Positions 45,157 through 56,916 are shown, numbered from the stretch's first letter. The stretch is DNA of 64,000 nucleotides from Yaniella halotolerans DSM 15476 (GCF_000420805.1 NZ_ATVQ01000001.1:434001-498000); one strand, 5' to 3'. Made by a program: numbers and translations. Notes: generated from the sequence alone by a model not told the origin.

Positions 45157-45630
45157 GGACTGCTCCTTCAGTGATGCTTGAACTCAGGGTCGCTCCCCGC
45201 TCATACGAGCGAAGAGTCTGATTCGGACGTAAATGTCTGAGGTCGACTCAGTGATCAAAGGTTACTTTTCCAGGCCCTCCCGACGGTGTCAACCACGAGA
45301 TTGCGGACCAGCTGAGCGCCATTTAGGTATAGACACAACCAAGTTTTCATGTTACCACTGCCAAAAGGATCGTTTTTGATATGAGAATAATGACCCAAAA
45401 TATGTCGCATAGATCACATATTTCTCACGGGCTAGGAAGCATCGAAGCTGTCATGACACTTTCCGTCAGAGGCGTGTTGCACGGGGCGACGAACCGCAGC
45501 ACTACAGAAAACCCTGAGTGCGGCCCTGAGTCGTATTGTCGAACATTCCTGAGCCCTGTTTCGAAAAGAATTACACGCCCGAGACTTTCGGTTCGGTAAT
45601 AGCGAAAACCCACAACAGCATTAAACGCCA
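45157..45630. other. Gene-free region upstream of the GlnT-type ligase
   Basis: Short open frames here lack start signals and protein-like composition. The right end is the 3' flank of the catechol dioxygenase gene; the left part must hold the ligase promoter. On the minus strand TATACC near 45325-45330 is a possible -10 element, but I see no clean -35 box or riboswitch. Confidence 0.5.
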
Positions 45631-45655
45631 CGAGAGGCGGAGTTTCCGCCCCTCG
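45631..45655 (-). terminator. Hairpin after the catechol 1,2-dioxygenase gene
   Basis: CGAGAGGCGG pairs with CCGCCCCTCG around AGTTT, with one A-C mismatch. It sits 30 bp past the stop of the minus-strand gene and is followed on that strand by a T-rich stretch. Confidence 0.7.
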
Positions 45656-45685
45656 CAACGTTTGTAGCACCTGGGTGCAGCAAGA

Positions 45686-48222
<2,537 letters not shown>

Positions 48223-48260
48223 TTCTGCACTCCTTGCACAACGACCACCTCTTACGTGAT

Positions 48261-48326
48261 AGTGATCACTTGAGAATGCGTACAGCCTACCGACAGATTT
48301 GAGATCGTATAAATACTAGATCTGTC
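48261..48326. promoter_or_regulatory. Palindromic sequences in the divergent AAA / ABM-domain intergenic region
   Basis: AGTGATCACT at 48261-48270 is a perfect 10-bp palindrome, 38 bp upstream of the AAA start. GACAGAT (48292-48298) is repeated inversely as ATCTGTC (48320-48326), flanking the AT-rich CGTATAAATACTAG. Both are candidate regulator sites in a divergent promoter. Confidence 0.4.
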
Positions 48327-48456
48327 TACATTCATACGTGGAGGCTATATGTCAGTGGTGTCAGCACTTGCTCCACGCCCCAGGCCGTGCCACGCTAGAA
48401 CTGTGGGTGGTCAGCACAGACGGTCACCGTCGGATTTCGCCTAGGAGGCAACGTCA

Positions 48457-48777
48457 ATGATTTTTATCGCTGCAAAGTTCAAGGTCAAGCCCGAATACGC
48501 AGACCAGTGGCCCGAACATACTCGCGCTTTCACCGAAGCCACACGTGCTGAACCGGGCAATCTGTGGTTCGACTGGTCACGCAGTGTTGAGGATCCCAAC
48601 GAATATGTGCTGCTGGAGGCATTCCAAGATGATGCTGCCGAAGCCCATGTAACATCGGATCACTTCAAACAAGCCCAAGAGGATCTGCCGCAGTTGCTGC
48701 AGGAAACCCCAAAAGTTCGCAACATGATGCTCGAAGGCGAGCATTGGGATGAACTCGGCGAAATGAAAGTGAACTAA
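48457..48777 (+). CDS. Antibiotic-biosynthesis-monooxygenase (ABM) domain protein
   Basis: A 106-residue ferredoxin-like alpha+beta barrel of the ABM/YgiN type: MIFIAAKFKVKPEYADQW, then EPGNLWFDWSRSVEDPNEYVLLEAF with conserved Asn and Trp, and HVTSDHFKQAQEDLPQLL carrying the characteristic His. Members act as quinol monooxygenases or reactive-species scavengers without metal. AGGAGG precedes the ATG. The deacetylase follows 6 nt after its stop, so the two are one transcription unit. Confidence 0.85.
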   Translation: MIFIAAKFKVKPEYADQWPEHTRAFTEATRAEPGNLWFDWSRSVEDPNEYVLLEAFQDDAAEAHVTSDHFKQAQEDLPQLLQETPKVRNMMLEGEHWDELGEMKVN

Positions 48778-48783
48778 TTCGCT

Positions 48784-49515
48784 ATGTCCCAGCCCACCGA
48801 ACACACGGCCCCTGCACTGGCTCGCTTAGACGATAGTGCGTTTACACGCGTCTTGGTGGTCGTAGCCCACCCCGACGATGCAGAATACGGGACCTCGGCT
48901 GCCGTAGCGATGTGGACCGAACGCAACATCGAAGTCGGTTACCTGCTGGTGACCGCCGGTGAGGCAGGTATGCAACGGCCGCCGTTCGAAGCTCGCAAGG
49001 TCCGCGCAGCAGAACAACGCCAGGCCTGCGATATCGTGGGCGTGAAGCACCTGACGATCTTGGACTTTCCCGACGGGCTCGTTGAGTACGGGGTGGAGTT
49101 GCGCAAGGCCATCGCCCGGGAAATCCGTGCATTCCAGCCTGACGTCGTGGTCAGTAGCGCCGGCGAGCTGCAGGTGGCCTGGGGGCTTGATCACGCGGAC
49201 CACCGTGCGGTGGGACTAGCGACCATCGATGCGGTTCGAGATGCCGGCAACCAGTGGTTATTCACCGAACAGTTTCACGAGGGGCTGACCACGTGGCAGA
49301 CCCAGACCATGTTGTTGACCGGGACGGCGCCAACCCATTTTGTGGAGGTCTCTCAGACCGGGGTGGACAACGCCGTAGCGTCGTTGGCAGCGCATAAGGA
49401 ATATCTGACAGATATTCCTGAACATCCTGTTCCGGCCGACTTTGTGCCACAGATGCTGGCTGAGACTGGACGCTGGGCCGGGGTGGACTACGCCATGGCG
49501 TTTGCCGCCTACTAA
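48784..49515 (+). CDS. PIG-L family metal-dependent deacetylase
   Basis: A 243-residue LmbE-like protein. VLVVVAHPDDAEYGTSAAV carries the AHPDD zinc/catalytic motif, and WGLDHADHRAVGLATIDAVR the third zinc ligand (HxDH). Members deacetylate N-acetylglucosaminyl compounds; MshB and Mca act on mycothiol precursors or conjugates in actinobacteria. This protein is shorter than MshB/Mca and may act on another sugar or amide. It is followed by a strong terminator shared with the convergent ECF operon. Confidence 0.85.
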   Translation: MSQPTEHTAPALARLDDSAFTRVLVVVAHPDDAEYGTSAAVAMWTERNIEVGYLLVTAGEAGMQRPPFEARKVRAAEQRQACDIVGVKHLTILDFPDGLVEYGVELRKAIAREIRAFQPDVVVSSAGELQVAWGLDHADHRAVGLATIDAVRDAGNQWLFTEQFHEGLTTWQTQTMLLTGTAPTHFVEVSQTGVDNAVASLAAHKEYLTDIPEHPVPADFVPQMLAETGRWAGVDYAMAFAAY

Positions 49516-49543
49516 TGTCGCCCTCGACAGTTGGGCACACACC

Positions 49544-49590
49544 AGCCGGCGAGCACTTCGAGCATTGCAGCATCGAGGTGCTCGCCGGCT
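49544..49590. terminator. Bidirectional terminator
   Basis: AGCCGGCGAGCACTTCGA (49544-49561) pairs with TCGAGGTGCTCGCCGGCT (49573-49590) with one T-G wobble, followed by TTTTT on the plus strand. It lies between the convergent deacetylase and EcfT genes. Confidence 0.93.
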
Positions 49591-49608
49591 TTTTACTGCA
49601 GACAACTG

Positions 49609-50448
49609 TTAGCGCAGTAGGTCTACGTGGTACACGGGCCACACCTGACCACACCAGAAGGCGCCGGCCACCAGGATGATCGTCACGGCCACAACCGCCA
49701 GATCTAGGGCGCCAACCTTGAGGTAGGCCAGCCGGATATTTCTGCCGCGTTGATCGACGGTGGCGTAAGTGAAACCTCGGGTTTCCAAGGCTTCAACCGT
49801 GGTCCGCACGGATTGGGCGGTATTGAGGAAAATTGGGTAGAACGCCAAGATGGCCATTTTGATCCAATGCGCAATCGAGCGGAAGCCTAAAAATCCTGGT
49901 TTCTCGGGCGGTGCAGAACGCAGTCGATAGTTATCAAAGACCGTGTTGAACTCTTCCACCAAAATCGGCAGCATTCGATATCCGTAGCTGACGGCAAATG
50001 CCAGCAATGCCGGAGCACGCAGTGCCAGGAGAGCATCTGAGAGTTTTTCAGGATCCAATGAGACAAAGGCGGCCATTGAGGCCATCGAGATGGTGCCGAG
50101 TTTCAGAGTGAGTTCCAGCAGGGCCATGATCGTGGTGAGATCCCCGCCGAAAAATATTGCTGCAATGAAGATATAAACGGCCTCGGTCAAGAGTCCGAAG
50201 ACGAATAATGCCAGGATCAGTGGGCCGACCCGGGCCAAGGCAACCGAGATTGCGGCCACCACAAACAGCACCGCCAAAACGGTGAGGTTGTGGGTGAACC
50301 ACGGGATGATCGCCAGAATGAGGTACCAACCCAGCACCATCCGGGGGTCCATAACCGAAAAGAGGCCACCGCGAGTAGCATACGCCGTACGAATTAGTTC
50401 AAGTTTGACCCATTCCACGCTGAGAACATCGCGTTGCTTACGGGCCAT
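49609..50448 (-). CDS. ecfT: ECF transporter transmembrane subunit EcfT
   Basis: A 279-residue membrane protein with about six helices and the two coupling-helix motifs of EcfT: the region DPEKLSDALLALRAPALLAF and the later EALETRGFTYATVDQR, matching the known Ala-Arg-Gly pattern. Its ATG overlaps the stop of the ATPase gene (TAATG). It transmits ATP hydrolysis to the S component encoded upstream. The longer frame upstream of this ATG is antisense to coding sequence and unlikely. Confidence 0.88.
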   Translation of the reverse strand: MARKQRDVLSVEWVKLELIRTAYATRGGLFSVMDPRMVLGWYLILAIIPWFTHNLTVLAVLFVVAAISVALARVGPLILALFVFGLLTEAVYIFIAAIFFGGDLTTIMALLELTLKLGTISMASMAAFVSLDPEKLSDALLALRAPALLAFAVSYGYRMLPILVEEFNTVFDNYRLRSAPPEKPGFLGFRSIAHWIKMAILAFYPIFLNTAQSVRTTVEALETRGFTYATVDQRGRNIRLAYLKVGALDLAVVAVTIILVAGAFWCGQVWPVYHVDLLR

Positions 50449-52184
50449 TACTGTTTCACCCCTACTGATTTCGTCCAACCAGTCCCGACCAGTTCGTCGG
50501 GTTGAAACCGGGCAATGAACTCTGCAACCGACAGCGGTGCCGGTGAGAGTCCCACGGCTTGACCTAGCTGTGCGATTTGGGGTGGCACCAGATGGGCTTC
50601 GGCTAACAGCTCCGGATAGTCGAAGAGGGCTCGCGGGGTCAGGTCGGCGGCGACCTGACCGTTGCGCAGCACGACCACCCGGTTGGCCCATTCCGACACC
50701 AGGCTCATGTCATGGGTTGCCACCACAGCACTGGCGATGACATCCGAGAGTTCATCGAGCATGCTAATCACCGCATCGCGGCTGGTGATATCCAATGAGG
50801 CAGTCGGTTCGTCCAACACCAAGAGTGTCGGCTGCATGGCCAAGCCGATGGCCAGCGTGGCGCGACGTTGTTGCCCGCCGGACAGACTACGGCCGTCACG
50901 GTGAGCGAATTGGGTCAAACGTACTTGTTGCAGAGTGTGTTGCACGAGGTGTTGCCAGTCGGCGACTTTGCGTTCTTTGGGGTACAGCGCAATATCGGCT
51001 TCGATGGATTCTTTCAGGAACATTTGCTGAGGGTGCTGCCATAGGTAGGCGGCATGCTCGGACAGTCGCGTCGCCGAGCGGGATCGGGTGTTGATTCCAT
51101 TGACTTGTATCTCGCCTTGACGCGCAACCATGATGCCCGACAGCAGTTTCAACAAGGTGGTTTTACCCGATCCGTTGCCACCCACCAGCGCAATGCGGTC
51201 GCCCCGATGGACTTGTAAATCCAGGCCGTTGAGCACCGGCTGCAGCGAAGATTTCACGGTGCGGTAACTGTGGTGCACCTTGGACGCTGCAGCAACCACC
51301 GGTCGCTGCGCTGCATGCTCTTCCTGGTCCGCTACGGCATCGGACTGGAGCGTTGCAACTGCTGGACCGATCAGCTGTGCGGCGTCTTTGACCGTGCGTG
51401 GTGATTGATCGTAGCCCAGGGCCTGGACCGCTTGGACGACCTGCGGTGCCGGGATGCCGTGTGCTTCCAGTTGACTCGAACGGTTCACGGCCTCTTGGAC
51501 CGGCAGGTGCCAGACGGGGCTCCCCTGGTCCATCAGCACCACAGATTTGGCGAACTGGGCAATGAACTCGGCGTGGTGTTCGATAGTGACCACGGTGATG
51601 CCGTGCTGCTGGTTCAACACTTCCAAGCGCTCATATATCTCCAGGGCACGGGCTGGATCAAGTTCAGCGACGGGTTCATCAACCACAATGATTTCCGGGC
51701 GCATGGCCAGCACCGAGGCTAAGGCGGTGAGATGTCCCTCGCCGCCGGAAAGTTGCCACACGAACCGGTCAGCTAAGTCGGTAATCCGCAGCATCTCGAG
51801 CGCTTCGGCGGTTCGTTCGGCGTGATCGGGCATCCCGAAATTGATGGGGCTAAACGAAATCTCGTCGCGCACAGTTGGCCGGACCAGTTGGTTCATGAAG
51901 TCTTGGTAGACATAGCCCACACGCGAGGACAGTTCCGCGACGTTAGAGGTATAGGTGTCAATGCCGCAGACTTCCGTCACACCGGCGAAATCGCCGGACC
52001 AGTAATGCGGGACCAGCCCGTTGAAGGTTTTGCACAGCGTGGTCTTGGCCGAGCCGTTGCCACCAACAACGGTTACGAAGTCTGCTGTGTCGATGGTGAG
52101 GTTGACGTTTCGTAGCGTGTCCTCGTCGGCGCCGGGATACCGAAATGACACGTCGTGTAAGGCAATTGCGGGGGTCGTGGTCAT
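50448..52184 (-). CDS. Fused ECF ATPase (two ABC domains in one chain)
   Basis: A 578-residue ATPase joining EcfA and EcfA'-like halves. Half 1 has GGNGSAKTT at residues 41-49, in which the Gly before the Walker A Lys is Ala, the signature LSGGEGHLTALASVLA and Walker B IIVVDEPVAELDP. Half 2 has the canonical GGNGSGKTT, the signature LSGGQQRRATLAIGLA and LLVLDEPTASLD. A roughly 80-residue linker rich in Ala, Gln and Val joins them. The Walker A change in half 1 may lower hydrolysis there; fused, asymmetric ATPases are common in actinobacterial ECF systems. It starts 1 nt after the S-component stop. Confidence 0.9.
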   Translation of the reverse strand: MTTTPAIALHDVSFRYPGADEDTLRNVNLTIDTADFVTVVGGNGSAKTTLCKTFNGLVPHYWSGDFAGVTEVCGIDTYTSNVAELSSRVGYVYQDFMNQLVRPTVRDEISFSPINFGMPDHAERTAEALEMLRITDLADRFVWQLSGGEGHLTALASVLAMRPEIIVVDEPVAELDPARALEIYERLEVLNQQHGITVVTIEHHAEFIAQFAKSVVLMDQGSPVWHLPVQEAVNRSSQLEAHGIPAPQVVQAVQALGYDQSPRTVKDAAQLIGPAVATLQSDAVADQEEHAAQRPVVAAASKVHHSYRTVKSSLQPVLNGLDLQVHRGDRIALVGGNGSGKTTLLKLLSGIMVARQGEIQVNGINTRSRSATRLSEHAAYLWQHPQQMFLKESIEADIALYPKERKVADWQHLVQHTLQQVRLTQFAHRDGRSLSGGQQRRATLAIGLAMQPTLLVLDEPTASLDITSRDAVISMLDELSDVIASAVVATHDMSLVSEWANRVVVLRNGQVAADLTPRALFDYPELLAEAHLVPPQIAQLGQAVGLSPAPLSVAEFIARFQPDELVGTGWTKSVGVKQ

Positions 52185-53087
52185 TTAGCGGTTGTCCTTG
52201 TGTTGTGCTTTGCGGAAGAACATGATGGCCAGGCCGGTGACGACCACGATGGCGATCACGGAGATCCAGAGGAAGCCGTTGCCATATTCTTCGAGGAATT
52301 CGGGTTCAAAGGCACCGATGCTCACGTCCCAGGCTTCCAGGAAGGCGAAGAAGAATGAGGCGATAGACAGTAACACGGCAGCGCCAACGAAGAGGCCCGA
52401 GTTTGGCATTTTGCCCGGGATCGGTTCACCAGCCACGCGTGGGCGCATCCCCATAAGTGGTTCGATCTTGCCGTGGAGAGCTGGGATCAGCCACATGGCC
52501 GGCAGGATTCCGAACAGGATGCCCGAGATGATCAGGTCGACACCAAAACCAACGCCTTCAAGCAGCAGCATGGATTCTGGGAGGCCTTCAACGTATTCGG
52601 CTTCTTCAACTCCGACCCAGACTTTGGCCAGGTCGACTGCCGCGGACAAGAACTTGTCGACGACCACGATCAGCAGGGCGCCGATAGCAATCTGGACGCC
52701 ATTGCCTGGGTTTCGGATGGCCGATCCAGCGATGTAGATGGCCAGGAACATTTGGATGAAGCCTTCGATTTCAGACAGGCCTGAGAAGTCGCCCATGAGC
52801 AGATCGGTGAAGATGATTTCACCAAGCGGTGCGCCAAGAGCGACCCAGAACGGGCTGAAGAGTGCGGCCATGGTGAGCGGGATGAACACGAAGTATGCAA
52901 CCGAGATATCAACGGGGCCAATGTGGATGTCCGGGATGATTTCCAACAGGATGTTCGACAGGCCAAACAGTGCCATCGACAAGACGAAGATCATAAGTTT
53001 TTGCGGGTTGGAGAGGTCATAACGGGGTTTGTTGCCTGCTGTTGTGGCACCGCGCAGTGTGCCTGCGCGCTGGTATACGGCGTTCAT
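52185..53087 (-). CDS. ECF transporter substrate-binding membrane (S) component, substrate unknown
   Basis: A 300-residue integral membrane protein, longer than most S components (about 180-200). Helices begin at LMIFVLSMALFGLSNILLEI; FIPLTMAALFSPFWVALGAPLGEIIFTDLLMGD resembles the core S-component loop, and an extra C-terminal pair of helices extends to FFRKAQHKDNR. It lies between the HAD gene and the ATPase in one operon. I cannot assign the vitamin, base or metal it binds; no riboswitch was seen upstream. Confidence 0.8.
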   Translation of the reverse strand: MNAVYQRAGTLRGATTAGNKPRYDLSNPQKLMIFVLSMALFGLSNILLEIIPDIHIGPVDISVAYFVFIPLTMAALFSPFWVALGAPLGEIIFTDLLMGDFSGLSEIEGFIQMFLAIYIAGSAIRNPGNGVQIAIGALLIVVVDKFLSAAVDLAKVWVGVEEAEYVEGLPESMLLLEGVGFGVDLIISGILFGILPAMWLIPALHGKIEPLMGMRPRVAGEPIPGKMPNSGLFVGAAVLLSIASFFFAFLEAWDVSIGAFEPEFLEEYGNGFLWISVIAIVVVTGLAIMFFRKAQHKDNR

Positions 53088-53136
53088 ATGAGGAGTTCTG
53101 CCTTTCAAAATGCTGTGGAGTGTGGCTGAGACGGGT

Positions 53137-54798
53137 TTAGGACAGTGTTCGGTGGTGTGCGGCTGCCTGTTGCATGATCGGCAGCAAGTCGCGGGGTGTA
53201 TCAACAATGTGGGTCGCAACGCTTTGATCAAGTGCCGCTTGAAGTGCGGACTCTGCGGTGCTGCCACCCCGTACAAGGACGCGCTGTCCAATGCCGCAGG
53301 CCTGGGCCCCGAGTCCATCGGTTTGGGGTTTATCTCCAAGGAAGTAGGTGTGGTGTAGGTCGGCGTCTGCGATATCCAGGGCGGCTTGGACGATGGCGGG
53401 ATGTGGTTTCCGTAAACCGATTTCGTCAGAGGCCACAACGGCTGTGACGTATTGCGCAAGGCCGTGTTTTTGCAGTTGAGCACGCACGGCAGCACCGGAG
53501 ACGGTATTGGTCACCACGACCACGGGATATCCCTGCTCGGTACACCAGGCCATGAGCTCGTCTACTCCCGACCGCATGATGCGGCGGGATTTTGCTTGAC
53601 CCCAGTGGGCCATGAGTCGAGGGGCTTCGCAGCGTAGCAATGCGGCAACCGCTGGTTTCTGGTGTTTGGCACCGTAGGTGCCCCAGAATGTCGCGGGGGT
53701 AACCTCGCTGTGGTCACCGCGCTCTTGGCGTTCGCGTTTGCCGTGGCGATGGCCCGCGGTCGCGTTGGCCAGGATGTTGGCAGCAAGCTGATGCGGGTCA
53801 TTCACACCGTCAACCGGTCGCATCAGATCGGCGAGTTCGTCTACGAACTCTGCCTGGGCTTCCGGATCGTCCTGCGAGTGGGAGATCACGCCACCGTGGT
53901 CGATGAGCAATGCGAATCTGGGTGGTTTGTCTCCGGCAGGTTCGGGTGGCGCTGGAGTCTGCTGGGTCGCTTGTGCTAACAGGTTCACCAGTCCGCTGGG
54001 AGTATCCAGGATGACGTCGGCACGATCTCGTACCGCAAATGGCGGTGTATCGGTGTGATGGCAGCGGGTCAGTACGACGGCGCCGACTCCGGCTCGACGG
54101 CCGGCGACCACGTCACGATCCTGGGTGTCGCCGACATACCAGCAGGCCCCTAGTTCTACATCGAGTGCGTTGGCGGCCAACGTCAACATCTGGGGGTGTG
54201 GTTTTCGGATGCCGACTTCATCGGAGTAGACCTGGACCGAAAACGCGTGGTCCAATCCGTGGTCAGCAAGGATCTGGCGGTGTGAGGCTCCGGAATGTGC
54301 ATTGGAAACGATGCCTAACGGGATCTTGCGCCGGGCACACGCTGCAATGAGCTCGGGGATTCCAGGGCGCAGGTGATGATCCGAGATCAGGAAGTTTTGT
54401 TGTTTGACCAGCTCGTGAGCATGACTGCCAAGAAATTCTCGCAGACCGGCTGGCAAATCGGACATCATGAACTCTGTAATCACTTCGCGATGGGTCAGTT
54501 CGCGAGGTGTCAGCGTGCGACTCGAGGCGTTTTTCCAGGATTTCAGCGCGCTCAGTCCGGCATCAATGCTTTCACGTAACCGTCCAACGGTGTAGTCGAT
54601 ATTGATGTCGGCCAGCAGGTTGGCATAGAACGCAGCCAGCCGATCGCGGCCGTCTGGATATTTCGAAGTTTCGAAGATGACTCCCCCAAAGTCCAGCAGA
54701 ATGGCCTGCGGTGACGGCAAGCCGGATGCAGTGGGGGTCGTGGTGTCGGTCGCTGTCGCGGCAAGCGCGGCGACATTGGAGGTAATCAGTGAACTCAT
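53137..54798 (-). CDS. Tandem HAD-superfamily hydrolase (two complete HAD domains)
   Basis: A 553-residue protein with two HAD domains. Domain 1 (residues 28-275): AILLDFGGVIFETSK with nucleophile Asp, the Ser/Thr motif in LGIVSNAHSGAS, and GIRKPHPQM plus WYVGDTQDRDVV. Domain 2 (about 300-545): ALLIDHGGVISHSQ, VVVVTNTVSGAA, LRKPHPAIVQAA and YFLGDKPQTDG. Both keep the catalytic residues, so both may be active. The first gene of the ECF operon, it probably dephosphorylates the imported compound or its derivative. The ATG at 54798 is the first plausible start; longer readings run across the operators. Confidence 0.88.
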   Translation of the reverse strand: MSSLITSNVAALAATATDTTTPTASGLPSPQAILLDFGGVIFETSKYPDGRDRLAAFYANLLADINIDYTVGRLRESIDAGLSALKSWKNASSRTLTPRELTHREVITEFMMSDLPAGLREFLGSHAHELVKQQNFLISDHHLRPGIPELIAACARRKIPLGIVSNAHSGASHRQILADHGLDHAFSVQVYSDEVGIRKPHPQMLTLAANALDVELGACWYVGDTQDRDVVAGRRAGVGAVVLTRCHHTDTPPFAVRDRADVILDTPSGLVNLLAQATQQTPAPPEPAGDKPPRFALLIDHGGVISHSQDDPEAQAEFVDELADLMRPVDGVNDPHQLAANILANATAGHRHGKRERQERGDHSEVTPATFWGTYGAKHQKPAVAALLRCEAPRLMAHWGQAKSRRIMRSGVDELMAWCTEQGYPVVVVTNTVSGAAVRAQLQKHGLAQYVTAVVASDEIGLRKPHPAIVQAALDIADADLHHTYFLGDKPQTDGLGAQACGIGQRVLVRGGSTAESALQAALDQSVATHIVDTPRDLLPIMQQAAAHHRTLS

Positions 54799-54852
54799 GG
54801 CTCTGAGCCTAAGAGCCCATCTTGACTTGAGCGTGTCAGCCAGGTGAACAAT

Positions 54853-54887
54853 CTGGAACGTTCCAGCTATCTTTTGGAACGTTCCAG
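54853..54887. promoter_or_regulatory. Two identical LacI-type operators
   Basis: TGGAACGTTCCA occurs at 54854-54865 and again at 54875-54886, 21 bp centre to centre (two helical turns). The first copy extends to CTGGAACGTTCCAG. They lie between the divergent tandem-HAD/ECF operon and the LacI gene, 56-89 bp from the HAD start. Confidence 0.85.
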
Positions 54888-54952
54888 GATTTTCGGCTAC
54901 GGAAAGCACAAACTGTCTGATCTTGGCGGTGAATCATGCTAAAAGTAGCAGC

Positions 54953-55978
54953 ATGGAATCCTCTGCACCCCCCGGACGCTCACGCCCGACCATCATTGAT
55001 GTGGCACGTGCCGCCGGTGTCTCGAAATCGTTAGTGTCACTAGCCCTGTCCAATAAATCCGGCGTCAGTCAAACCTCCCGTGCCAAAATCCTGAAGGCCG
55101 CCGATCAGATTGGCTACACCTCCAATCCATGGGCCCGTTCGCTGGTTCGAGGCCGCACGCGTTTGATAGGTGTCGTAGCAACCGATATTGCCAGCGCCTA
55201 CAACGCTGATGTGGTGGTCGGCATCGAGGATGAGGCAGCCCAAGAAGACTATGAAGTGCTGGTGACCCACGGTCGGCGCGATCCTGACCACCTGGCCCGT
55301 GGAGTGCAACGCATGTTGCAGTTGGGTGTCGACGGGCTCATTGTGGTGTCCTCTAGAGTTCCGCAAGCAGTCTTGGACGATGCGGCTCGCCGCCGTCCAG
55401 TGGTGGTGGTAGGGCGACCAACTGGTGCCAGCGAATTCGTGGATGTGATCCATAACGACGACGAACTTGGCGGCGCACTAGCCATTGAGCACCTGCACAC
55501 TCAGGGCCACCGCCGTATCGGTTTTATCGCCACGTCAACCCAGGCAGCAGTCCGCGCACGCGGGGCCGCATATGAGCAAACGATGCAACGTTTGGGTCTG
55601 GACTATCGGTGGCAACTGCCCACAGATTTTCCGAAGGATCCAGGATTTGCGCAACGAGTCTTTGACCTAGTGGCCGAAACACCGAGCAAAGATGCTCCGA
55701 CCGCGCTATTTGTGGCAACCGATGGCACCGCAATCCGACTGCTCGGGGAAGCATTGGACCGCGGACTGCGGGTTCCACAGGATATGGCGCTGGTGGGTTA
55801 CAACAATTCCACTGTGGCCTCGACGATGCGCCCGGGGTTGACCAGCGTGGATCAACCCCGCAACGACATGGGCAGCCTTGCAATGCGGTACCTTTTGCAG
55901 CGCATTGCAGGGCGCACCGAATATCGCGTGGAGATTATGACGCCACAGTTAGTGCAACGCAATTCGTCAACTGCCTGA
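54953..55978 (+). CDS. LacI-family transcriptional regulator
   Basis: A 341-residue LacI/GalR protein. The N-terminal HTH reads TIIDVARAAGVSKSLVSLALS, followed by the hinge helix NPWARSLVRGRT, and a periplasmic-binding-protein-like effector domain (IGVVATDIASAYNADVVVGIE through VGYNNSTVASTMRPGLTSVD). It is divergent from the HAD-ECF operon with two matching palindromes between them, so it should be the local regulator, with the imported compound or a metabolite as effector. I chose the ATG at 54953; a TTG at 54923 would add ten residues without a ribosome-binding site. Confidence 0.9.
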   Translation: MESSAPPGRSRPTIIDVARAAGVSKSLVSLALSNKSGVSQTSRAKILKAADQIGYTSNPWARSLVRGRTRLIGVVATDIASAYNADVVVGIEDEAAQEDYEVLVTHGRRDPDHLARGVQRMLQLGVDGLIVVSSRVPQAVLDDAARRRPVVVVGRPTGASEFVDVIHNDDELGGALAIEHLHTQGHRRIGFIATSTQAAVRARGAAYEQTMQRLGLDYRWQLPTDFPKDPGFAQRVFDLVAETPSKDAPTALFVATDGTAIRLLGEALDRGLRVPQDMALVGYNNSTVASTMRPGLTSVDQPRNDMGSLAMRYLLQRIAGRTEYRVEIMTPQLVQRNSSTA

Positions 55979-56122
55979 ACTTATCCTCGATTGAGCCCCA
56001 CAGCGTGTGACTGTTGGAGACGGCGCTGCTGAGTATGGGCTGAATATCTGCTGGGCATGACACTCAGCCTCCTTTGCTAATGTCACCGAGAATCACGATT
56101 TCAACGTTAGGAAGTGCTGAAA

Positions 56123-56881
56123 ATGCCGAAGAAGTTGCTTTTGAGTCTCGCAGCAGCCGCTGCGGCCTTCACCCTGGCAGCATGCGGAGCAGACGGTGAA
56201 GAAGAGGACGGCGGCCAGGCCGAACAGAGCCAGGAACAGGGTCAACAGGCGATGCCGGAACCGGATCTTGAAAACATTCCAGATGTCGTTGCGGAAATTG
56301 ATGGCGAAGAGATCTCCGGTGAAGAATTCTCGCAGAACTACGAAGCACAGTTCCAGCAACTGTCCATGCAGTCCCAGATGACCGGCGAGGAACCGGATCA
56401 GGATGAAATTAAGCAGCAGGCTCTGGAGATGATGATCAACAGCGAGCTGCTGGTCAATGAAGCCGAAGAGCAGGACTTCACAGCCTCCGACGAGGACGTC
56501 GATGAGTATCTTTCGACCATGGCTGAGGAAAATGGCATGGAATCATCTGATGAACTGGTGACGCAGTTTGAAGAACAAGGCCTCGACGAAGAACGTGTTC
56601 GTGAAGACGTCCGCAAGGAAGTGCTCATGGACCAGGTCGTCGAAACCGTTGACGTTGAAGAACCATCAGATGAAGACATCAAGGAAATATACGACACTCA
56701 GGTCGAACAGCTCGAGGCCATGAATGAGCAAATGGAAGAAGGCCAGGAACAAGAGGTCCCATCCTTTGAAGAGTTGAAACCCGACCTCGAGGAACAGGCC
56801 GCCCAGCAGAAGGAAAACGAAGCCGTCTCAGCTCATTTGGAGACACTCCGTGAGGACGCTGAGATCGAAACACATATCTAA
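56123..56881 (+). CDS. SurA N-terminal-domain lipoprotein, strongly acidic
   Basis: A 252-residue lipoprotein: MPKKLLLSLAAAAAAFTL then lipobox A-A-C. After an acidic linker (EEEDGGQAEQSQEQGQQ), VVAEIDGEEISGEEFSQNYE opens a SurA-N/trigger-factor-like chaperone domain with IKQQALEMMINSELLVNEAE. No parvulin PPIase core is recognisable; the C-terminal third is Glu/Gln-rich helix. AGGAAG supports the ATG at 56123. It probably acts as a chaperone for exported proteins on the outer face of the membrane. Confidence 0.82.
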   Translation: MPKKLLLSLAAAAAAFTLAACGADGEEEDGGQAEQSQEQGQQAMPEPDLENIPDVVAEIDGEEISGEEFSQNYEAQFQQLSMQSQMTGEEPDQDEIKQQALEMMINSELLVNEAEEQDFTASDEDVDEYLSTMAEENGMESSDELVTQFEEQGLDEERVREDVRKEVLMDQVVETVDVEEPSDEDIKEIYDTQVEQLEAMNEQMEEGQEQEVPSFEELKPDLEEQAAQQKENEAVSAHLETLREDAEIETHI

Positions 56882-56916
56882 ACTGACGATCACGTCAGCC
56901 CCGGTGCATGAAAAGA

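Noticed and set aside
45381-45670. Short frames on both strands before the GlnT-type ligase
   Set aside because: No ribosome-binding site, no domain, and they overlap each other.
50692-52184. Riboswitch ahead of the ECF operon
   Set aside because: The operon begins at the tandem HAD gene; its leader holds LacI palindromes and no thiamine-, cobalamin- or FMN-type conserved boxes.
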